Below, one piece after another: positions 58,092 through 64,000 of a stretch of DNA of 64,000 bases (position 1 is its first letter; every line of letters starts with the position of its first letter). The DNA comes from Paracoccaceae bacterium (GTDB lineage Bacteria; Pseudomonadota; Alphaproteobacteria; Rhodobacterales; Rhodobacteraceae): assembly GCA_012270125.1 (NCBI GenBank), contig JAAXIY010000033.1, positions 1-64,000 on the forward strand, written 5' to 3'. A program made the position numbers and the translations under genes. The notes beneath the pieces were generated by a model that was not told the origin of the DNA, did not search any database, and worked only from the letters and a program-made list of their open reading frames with translations.

Positions 58092-59873
58092 TTAATGGTT
58101 ATCTCGGGGCACATGGCGTGCCGCTATATTTTTATGTTTTTCAGCACCTTTTAAGGTCATTCCTTCACTGAAAGGATTAACTTTTTCTCTAAATATATCT
58201 TGCCATGGAGTTTGGCTTTCAGGTCGTAAGAATGAGTTATCTAATTGTTCTCTTCTCAAATTGAGTTCTGTTTCATCAACCAAAACATTGACTGTAAAAT
58301 TATTCAGATCTACGCGAACTACATCATTATTCTGGATCAAGGCTAAACCACCACCATCGGCTGCCTCGGGGGATGCGTTAAGAATTGACGGTGAACCAGA
58401 CGTTCCTGATTGACGCCCGTCTCCGATGCAAGGCAATGAATGTATACCTTTTTCTAATAAGTAAGATGGCGGTCTCATATTAACAACTTCAGCGCCACCA
58501 GGATATCCGATTGGTCCAGCTCCGCGCATTATCAAAAGGCAATTTTCATCAATATTCAGAGAAGGGTCATCGATATTTTTGTGGAATTCCTCTGGGCCAG
58601 TAAAAACAATTGCGCGACCTTCAAACGCGTTGGGGTCTTTAGGGTTAGAAAGATATCTCTTTCGGAATTCTTCACTGATAACGCTTGTTTTCATTATTGC
58701 GCTGTCAAATAAATTACCTTTCATGTTGATAAATCCGGCATTTGACAACATCGGATTTTCAATTGGTTTGATTACGTCCTTGTTTATTATCTCTTTGTTT
58801 TCACAATTTTCACCCATAGATTTACCATTTACTGTCATGGCATTTGGATGCGGTAATAAATTTTTAGACATAAGTTGACTTACAACCGCTGGCACACCTC
58901 CGGCCCGGTGATAGTCTTCACCTAAATATTCACCTGCGGGTTGCAAATTGACCAACAGGGGTATTTCTAGACCTATTTTTTGCCAGTCGTCATTATTAAG
59001 CTCTATTCCTAAATGTTTGGCAATTCCATTTAAGTGAATAGGAGCATTAGTAGAGCCGCCAATGGCTGAATTAACAACAATGGCGTTTTCGAAAGCCTCT
59101 CTGGTCATAATATCTGAAGGTTTCAAATCTTCAGAAACCATGTCTACAATTCTTTTACCAGTCGCATATGCAATTTGACCTCTTTCGCGGTATGGAGCTG
59201 GTATGGCAGCAGAGCCTGGCAATTGCATCCCTAGAGCTTCAGCTAGCGAATTCATAGTGGTTGCCGTGCCCATAGTATTACAATATCCGGTTGAAGGGGC
59301 AGAGGATGCAACTAGATCCATAAATCCATCGTCATCAATCTCGCCCGTCGCTAGCAGTTCGCGTGCTTTCCAGACTATTGTTCCAGAACCAGTTCGCTGC
59401 CCCCGGTAGTATCCGTTAAGCATTGGCCCAACTGATAAAGCTATTGCTGGTATATTTACCGTTGCTGCCGCCATTAATAGAGCGGGTGTGGTTTTGTCAC
59501 AACCTATGTTCAGGACAACGCCATCGATTGGATATCCAAAAAGAGTTTCAACTAGAGATAGATAGGCAAGGTTTCTATCCAGCATCGCTGTTGGTCTTTT
59601 TCCTGTTTCCTGTATTGGGTGAACAGGTATTTCGATTACTGTACCGCCAGCGGCATTGATCCCATCTCTTACCCGTTTTGATAATTCAATATGATGCCTG
59701 TTGCATGGACTGAGATCACTACCCGTTTGAGCAATACCAATTATTGGACGATTAGATTGCAGCTCTTCTCTTGTGAGTCCATAATTAAGGTAACGCTCAA
59801 GATATAAAGCCGTCATCTCTCTGTCGTCAGGATTATTGAACCATAGACGTGATCTCAGCGTTTTATTTTTCAT
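58092..59873 (-). CDS. IlvD/Edd family sugar-acid dehydratase
   Basis: This 593-residue iron-sulfur dehydratase has the three cysteines for the cluster in '[18 protein letters not shown]', '[22 protein letters not shown]' and '[26 protein letters not shown]'. The C-terminal '[29 protein letters not shown]' is the IlvD/Edd domain end. The type is more like pentonate/hexonate dehydratases than biosynthetic IlvD, judging by the catabolic neighbours. It converts a sugar acid to a 2-keto-3-deoxy acid. It lies between the SDR (12 bases) and FAH-family (11 bases) genes. Confidence 0.85.
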   Translation of the reverse strand: MKNKTLRSRLWFNNPDDREMTALYLERYLNYGLTREELQSNRPIIGIAQTGSDLSPCNRHHIELSKRVRDGINAAGGTVIEIPVHPIQETGKRPTAMLDRNLAYLSLVETLFGYPIDGVVLNIGCDKTTPALLMAAATVNIPAIALSVGPMLNGYYRGQRTGSGTIVWKARELLATGEIDDDGFMDLVASSAPSTGYCNTMGTATTMNSLAEALGMQLPGSAAIPAPYRERGQIAYATGKRIVDMVSEDLKPSDIMTREAFENAIVVNSAIGGSTNAPIHLNGIAKHLGIELNNDDWQKIGLEIPLLVNLQPAGEYLGEDYHRAGGVPAVVSQLMSKNLLPHPNAMTVNGKSMGENCENKEIINKDVIKPIENPMLSNAGFINMKGNLFDSAIMKTSVISEEFRKRYLSNPKDPNAFEGRAIVFTGPEEFHKNIDDPSLNIDENCLLIMRGAGPIGYPGGAEVVNMRPPSYLLEKGIHSLPCIGDGRQSGTSGSPSILNASPEAADGGGLALIQNNDVVRVDLNNFTVNVLVDETELNLRREQLDNSFLRPESQTPWQDIFREKVNPFSEGMTLKGAEKHKNIAARHVPRDNH

Positions 59874-59885
59874 TTTTTTTCCTAA

Positions 59886-60635
59886 TTAATTTGACCAGCC
59901 GCCATCAATAACATGAGCATGGCCGGTGGTGAAGTTGCTTTCATCTGAGCCTAAGTATACTGCCAAGGCTGCAATTTCTTCAGCAAATCCAATACGACCC
60001 ATTGGTTGCCTTGCTATAAAATCTTTCATCGCTTTCTGATAATCACCAGTTGCTTCCAGGCGTTGATGTAGTGAGGGGCTGTCTACAGTGCCAGGACAAA
60101 TACAATTGCATCTGATCCCTTTGGTTATGTAATCGGTTGCCACCGCTTTGGTGAGTCCAATGACGGCTGCTTTAGTTGTTCCATAGACTAGACGATTGGG
60201 AGCTCCTTTGATAGAAGATGCAACCGAAGACATATTTATGATGGATCCAGAACCCCGATTTAACATGCCGGGTAAAGCTGCTCGAATAGTTTTGAACATT
60301 GAAGATACATTTAGATCCCAAGCGCTATCCCAATCTTCTGTGCTGGCTTCCAATATCGTTCCGTTGTGAACAAAACCCGCGCAATTAAATAATATGTCAG
60401 GCTCGGACTTATCAATACCTTTTTCAACGGACTCATTGCTTAGAACATTTAACTCAAATACTTCCAGTGTTCCTAAACCTTTAGCTTCATCAGATAAGTC
60501 ATTCAGTGTTTCTTTGTTAATATCTGTGGCAAAAACATGGGCACCTTCGGCTGCCATGGCCAAGGCCGTTGCTTTCCCAATACCTTGGCCCGCCGCTGTA
60601 ATTAAAGCGCGCTTACCTAAAAGCCGATTTGTCAT
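59886..60635 (-). CDS. Short-chain dehydrogenase, 2-keto-3-deoxy-L-fuconate dehydrogenase-like
   Basis: A classical SDR of 249 residues: cofactor loop 'ALITAAGQGIGKATALAMAAEG', 'NMSSVASSIKG' with catalytic Ser, 'YGTTKAAVIGLTKAVA' with Tyr and Lys, and 'CNCICPGTVDSPSL'. The layout matches the group containing bacterial 2-keto-3-deoxy-L-fuconate dehydrogenase and animal BDH2. ATG 60635 follows GGGGAAAA, and is preferred to the TTG at 60650. It is the first gene of the minus-strand sugar-acid operon and is divergent from the HIBADH-family gene. Confidence 0.87.
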   Translation of the reverse strand: MTNRLLGKRALITAAGQGIGKATALAMAAEGAHVFATDINKETLNDLSDEAKGLGTLEVFELNVLSNESVEKGIDKSEPDILFNCAGFVHNGTILEASTEDWDSAWDLNVSSMFKTIRAALPGMLNRGSGSIINMSSVASSIKGAPNRLVYGTTKAAVIGLTKAVATDYITKGIRCNCICPGTVDSPSLHQRLEATGDYQKAMKDFIARQPMGRIGFAEEIAALAVYLGSDESNFTTGHAHVIDGGWSN

Positions 60636-60873
60636 TTTGCTTTTCCCCAAAAGTTTTGATGGTTTAAATCCACATTAATTCCACCGTGGGTCGTTCTATA
60701 GCGGCCCTTGGTTTTCCCAGTTTTCAAAAATATTATCAACGGCTTTGGGCGGTGCCAAGACTTAAGTAGAAAATATTTTATTTATTTGGTATTCGAATTG
60801 GAAGATTGAAGTAATTGTATAATTGGTTTTGGCTATTAGGCTGTCTGCGTCAGAGAAAAAGGTTGGAATTTAG

Positions 60874-61749
60874 ATGAAAATAGCATTTTTGGGCACGGGA
60901 TTAATGGGTGGGCCGATGGTTAAAAATCTGGCTTCGGCTGGTTATGAAATAACTGCCTGGAACAGAACATCTTCGAAGGCAGAATTTTTATTGCAATTCG
61001 GGGTTGATGTAAAAGGCTTAGCTGCTGATGCCGTTAAAAATGCTGACGTTGTTGTTTCTATGTTATCAAATGGTGATGCTAGTGCTCAAATGCAAAGTGA
61101 TAAAGATTTGCAAATAAGTCTATCTTCTAATGCAACTTGGATCGAGATGGGTTCAATTAAGCCAGATGAGTCAAGATTGCATTCCAAAAAGCTTGCTGAA
61201 TTAGGCGTAAATTATTTGGATGCTCCTGTTTCAGGTGGCACTAAAGGTGCTGAAAATGGCACGCTTGCAATCATGGTAGGTGGTCAACGATCAGTATTCA
61301 AAAAAGTAAAAAATGTTTTTGCGCCGATGGGTCGAGCAGTTTTTGTTGGGCCAACGGGCTCTGGTCAACTAGCAAAATTGGCAAATCAAGCCATTGTGGC
61401 TATTACCATTGGAGCTGTAGCAGAAGCCACATTGTTACTCGAGGAAGGCGGTGCTGATGTGGGTGCCGTGCGCGATGCATTACTTGGCGGCTTTGCTGAT
61501 AGTACCATTTTACAACAACACGGTAAGCGGATGAGTGAAAGAAATTTTGACCCTGGCGGACCCAGTAGATTGCAGTTGAAAGATTTAAAAAATATCTTGG
61601 CTGAAGCGAAGGCTCTTAACGTAGACCTTCCTTTTTCAATAGCTGCTCATGATCGTTTCAGCAGATTGGTGAATTCCTTGAATGGCTCAGAATTAGATCA
61701 TTCAGCTTTATTTTTAGAATTACTAGAAACTAATGGGAAACAAATATGA
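60874..61749 (+). CDS. 3-hydroxyisobutyrate dehydrogenase-family NAD(P) oxidoreductase
   Basis: This 291-residue beta-hydroxyacid dehydrogenase has 'IAFLGTGLMGGPMVKNLASAGYEITAWNRT' at the N-terminus, the substrate loop 'YLDAPVSGGTKGAENGTLAIMVGG', and the catalytic Lys in 'GSGQLAKLANQAIV'. The family oxidises 3-hydroxyisobutyrate, tartronate semialdehyde, threonate and related acids. Because it overlaps a DenD-like gene (ATGA), a four-carbon sugar-acid such as threonate or erythronate is possible. It starts the plus-strand half of the divergent cluster. Confidence 0.85.
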   Translation: MKIAFLGTGLMGGPMVKNLASAGYEITAWNRTSSKAEFLLQFGVDVKGLAADAVKNADVVVSMLSNGDASAQMQSDKDLQISLSSNATWIEMGSIKPDESRLHSKKLAELGVNYLDAPVSGGTKGAENGTLAIMVGGQRSVFKKVKNVFAPMGRAVFVGPTGSGQLAKLANQAIVAITIGAVAEATLLLEEGGADVGAVRDALLGGFADSTILQQHGKRMSERNFDPGGPSRLQLKDLKNILAEAKALNVDLPFSIAAHDRFSRLVNSLNGSELDHSALFLELLETNGKQI

Positions 61750-62699
61750 CTTCTGTCTTAATCATCGGCGGCGGTGGAATGATCGGTCAAAAGCTTGCCT
61801 CATCCTTTTCAACAAATGACTCTCTTACACTGCTTGATATTGGTTTCCCTAATAAAAACCAATCAAATGCAAGGAAAATAATTGGATCTGTGGGTGACCC
61901 TGAAATAATAGAAAACTCGCTAAAAGACCTTCCCGAAGTAATTTACTATTTGGCTTCAGTAGTTTCTGGTGAAGCTGAAGCAGATTTTTCAAAAGGCTGG
62001 GATGTGAATATTCATGCATTCTGGGCATTTTTGAGTCTTGTAAAAAAACTAAACGAAAAATCTCAAGGCCAATATAAACCCAAAATCATATTTACTTCAT
62101 CAATTGCTGTGTTTGGCTCGCCTTTCCCGAACCAAATACCTGATGATTTCATTGCAGCCCCGCGCACTTCTTATGGGGCGCAAAAAGCTTCTTGTGAATT
62201 AATGCTTAATGACTTTTCACGGAAAGGATTTTGTGAGGGTTTAGCGATACGTTTACCAACAATATGTGTTCGACCTGGCAAGCCAAACTTAGCAGCATCT
62301 TCATTCTTTTCTGGCATAATAAGAGAGCCGCTGAGCGGCATCAAAGCTCAGTTACCCGTATCCACAGCTGTTCGACACTGGCATGCTTCGCCTCGATCAG
62401 CTGTTAGATTTTTGAGGCATGCTGAAACTTTAAATTTTAGTCAATTGACATTTAATTCAGGGTTAAACATGCCGGGTCTTAGTTGCACTGTAGAGGAGCA
62501 AATTGAAGCTCTTCGATTGGTCGCTGGTAATGAAGTGGTCAAGCTAATCGAATTCAAACCTGATGAAAAAATTATCGAAATAGTTAAGGGTTGGCCTCAA
62601 AATTTCAAAGCTCAGAAGGCAAAAGAACTTGGTTTTTATGCAGAGACGTCTTTTGAGGAAATTATTCAGATTTTTATTGAAGATGAGGTATCAGGTTAG
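61746..62699 (+). CDS. denD: NAD-dependent epimerase/dehydratase, D-erythronate dehydrogenase-like
   Basis: This 317-residue extended SDR has the NAD loop 'SVLIIGGGGMIGQKLASSF' and the catalytic triad region 'IIFTSSIAVFGSPFP' and 'TSYGAQKASCELMLND' (Tyr-xxx-Lys). The features 'IRLPTICVRPGKPNLAASSFFSGIIREPLSG' and 'RHWHASPRSAVRFLRHAETL' fit D-erythronate dehydrogenase (DenD). It would oxidise erythronate to 2-keto-erythronate. It ends before an AT-rich stem-loop and the TRAP binding protein gene. The name follows family likeness, not proof. Confidence 0.72.
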   Translation: MTSVLIIGGGGMIGQKLASSFSTNDSLTLLDIGFPNKNQSNARKIIGSVGDPEIIENSLKDLPEVIYYLASVVSGEAEADFSKGWDVNIHAFWAFLSLVKKLNEKSQGQYKPKIIFTSSIAVFGSPFPNQIPDDFIAAPRTSYGAQKASCELMLNDFSRKGFCEGLAIRLPTICVRPGKPNLAASSFFSGIIREPLSGIKAQLPVSTAVRHWHASPRSAVRFLRHAETLNFSQLTFNSGLNMPGLSCTVEEQIEALRLVAGNEVVKLIEFKPDEKIIEIVKGWPQNFKAQKAKELGFYAETSFEEIIQIFIEDEVSG

Positions 62700-62727
62700 G
62701 TGACTAAAATTTAATCTGGTACGCATT

Positions 62728-62750
62728 AAGCAAAACTTATTTTTGCTTTT
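62728..62750 (+). terminator. Stem-loop after the DenD-like gene
   Basis: AAGCAAAA (62728-62735) pairs perfectly with TTTTGCTT (62741-62748) around CTTAT, with TT following. The stem is AT-rich but its arms give a U-rich 3' side, so it can act as a rho-independent terminator before the TRAP gene. Confidence 0.55.
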
Positions 62751-62907
62751 AAATATTCAAAATAATCAAAATTTCAGATTTTTCAAAAAGTATATTATAT
62801 TTTTTTAAGATTCTTTTATTTTTCGCTTGCCAGAGCATTTTATCTGAGTAGGCTGCTTGGAAGGCCAAAGTATTTAGATGGGCCGAAAAATTAAAGGGAG
62901 GACTCTA

Positions 62908-63918
62908 ATGAGTTTAGTTAAAACCGTAGCTACGGCTATTGGTGCGGCAGCACTTATGGCAACAGCGGCTACTTCTGCAACAACAAATCTTCGAATTCAA
63001 ACGCACTACGCGCCTGAAACTGTTTCTGGTAAATTAGCAGCTCAGTACGTTGCTGACATCGAAAGTATGTCTAATGGTGAAATCCAAGTCGAGATGTTTT
63101 ACTCTTCATCTGTTGTAAAATCAGTTGAGACATTTGATGCGGCTGCGACAGGAATTTTAGACTGTGATATGACTGGCGGTGGTTATCAGACTGGCAAAAA
63201 CCCGGCTTTCCAATTCGTTGGGGACATTATGGGTGGTTATGCAACACCATACCAGCAGCTCAGCTGGCTTTACAGTGGCGGACTAGAAGACGCACAAGCT
63301 CTTTATAATAAGTATGATATGCAGCTTATCGGTTGGTGGGTTTATGGACAGGAAAGCTTAGCTTCTTCTCGACCTCTACCTGGCCCAGAAGCTCTTAAAG
63401 ACTTCAAATTCCGTTCACCACCCGGTATGGAAACAAAAATCTTCGAGAAATTAGGCGCTAAGCCAATCGTTATGGATTTCACAGAAATCTTTACAGCTCT
63501 TGAAACAGGTATCATCGATGGCGCAGATGCGTCTGGCTTAGCCAACAATGTTGGTCTTGGTCTTTATGATCTTGTTAAGCACGCTAACTTTCCAGGCTTT
63601 CACTCAATGCCGTCAGATCACCTAGCGTGTAACAAAGGTGTATGGGATGCAATGCCAGAGTCACATAGAACAATTATGTCTGTTGCAATGGAAGCACTTG
63701 CATTACGAACTGCTTTGACATTTGAAACAAAGAATGCTGAGGCAGCTGCAATGTTGAAGAAACAAGGTGTTACATTATGGCAGTGGTCTGAAGAAGATCT
63801 GCAAAAGTTCCGTGACGCTGCGCAGGCTACTTGGCCAGAATTTGCTACAACGCCAGAAGCTAAAGCTTTGGTTGCGAGCCACATCGCATACTTAAGCCAG
63901 CTTGGTCTTGTAAAATAA
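62908..63918 (+). CDS. dctP: TRAP transporter solute-binding protein, DctP family
   Basis: This periplasmic binding protein of a TRAP uptake system has 336 residues from ATG 62908, which follows GGGAGGA; the frame also contains ATG 62878 without a site. The signal peptide is about residues 1-25 ('AALMATAATSATT'). 'LRIQTHYAPETVSGKLAAQYVADIESMSNGEIQVEMFYSSSVV' and 'FRSPPGMETKIFEKLGAKPIVMDFTEIFTALETGIIDGADASG' are family features; the Arg that binds the ligand carboxylate is in 'KFRSPPG'. The membrane genes should lie beyond the window, and a stem-loop follows the stop. Confidence 0.9.
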   Translation: MSLVKTVATAIGAAALMATAATSATTNLRIQTHYAPETVSGKLAAQYVADIESMSNGEIQVEMFYSSSVVKSVETFDAAATGILDCDMTGGGYQTGKNPAFQFVGDIMGGYATPYQQLSWLYSGGLEDAQALYNKYDMQLIGWWVYGQESLASSRPLPGPEALKDFKFRSPPGMETKIFEKLGAKPIVMDFTEIFTALETGIIDGADASGLANNVGLGLYDLVKHANFPGFHSMPSDHLACNKGVWDAMPESHRTIMSVAMEALALRTALTFETKNAEAAAMLKKQGVTLWQWSEEDLQKFRDAAQATWPEFATTPEAKALVASHIAYLSQLGLVK

Positions 63919-63933
63919 TTAAAGCAATTTAAC

Positions 63934-63959
63934 GACAAGCCCCAACAACGGGGCTTGTC
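63934..63959 (+). terminator. Perfect ten-pair stem-loop after the TRAP gene
   Basis: GACAAGCCCC (63934-63943) pairs perfectly with GGGGCTTGTC (63950-63959) around AACAAC. Without a T-run it is likely a 3'-protecting structure between the binding protein gene and its membrane genes, as at tctC-tctB. Confidence 0.65.
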
Positions 63960-64000
63960 AGTTCAAGTATTGATTTTTGATAAAAAAAACAAATACGCAA

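Overview
The window is AT-rich bacterial DNA carrying a complete photosynthesis gene cluster of the Rhodobacterales (Roseobacter-type) kind, most likely from a pelagic marine, low-GC Rhodobacteraceae. Evidence for this is the gene order crtCD/crtEF-bchCXYZ-pufQBALMC, the superoperon bchFNBHLM-lhaA-puhABC-acsF-puhE-hemA-cycA, the operon crtA-bchIDO, and pufC in the place of pufX. The aerobic cyclase AcsF is present and no bchE is seen, which suggests an aerobic anoxygenic phototroph. All seven spheroidenone-pathway genes (crtA, B, C, D, E, F, I) are present. No puc (LH2) genes, tRNA, rRNA, CRISPR or mobile elements were seen.

Layout. 1-7744: end of an EamA transporter, a ScfR-type regulator, then a tripartite tricarboxylate transporter (tctC-B-A) followed by a 2-hydroxyacid dehydrogenase and a class V aminotransferase, a plausible serine/glyoxylate or hydroxypyruvate module. 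7745-8870: two small unknown genes on the minus strand, a non-coding stretch with a PpsR-type site and a candidate small RNA, and a 45-residue membrane protein gene. 8875-24242: carotenoid genes crtC/crtD (minus) and crtE/crtF (plus), bchCXYZ, the puf operon and dxs. 24254-32225 (minus): a membrane-anchored NYN/PIN-like protein, bciA (8-vinyl reductase), idi, bchP, a PucC-like carrier, bchG, and the regulators ppsR and ppaA. 32467-48218 (plus): a superoperon of almost abutting genes from bchF to cytochrome c2. 48231-52444 (minus): crtA-bchI-bchD-bchO. 52555-55130: crtI-crtB. 55183-63918: a sugar-acid catabolic cluster (enolase-superfamily dehydratase, 2-hydroxyacid dehydrogenase, FAH-family hydrolase, IlvD/Edd dehydratase, SDR, and a divergent HIBADH-family/DenD-like pair) ending in a TRAP binding protein.

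The cluster carries isoprenoid supply (dxs, idi, crtE), tetrapyrrole supply (hemA), all dedicated bacteriochlorophyll steps, carotenoids, reaction centre and LH1 polypeptides, assembly factors, and two electron donors to the reaction centre (PufC, cytochrome c2). Control can be read from the DNA: eight TGT-N12-ACA sites (the PpsR/CrtJ operator pattern) and two near-matches lie before crtD/crtE, bchC, bchG, bchF, crtI, and, unexpectedly, before the candidate small RNA. At bchF, bchG and crtI the promoter elements lie so close to the start codon that leaderless mRNAs are likely. Promoter, RNA and operator calls come from reading the sequence by eye and are not tested.
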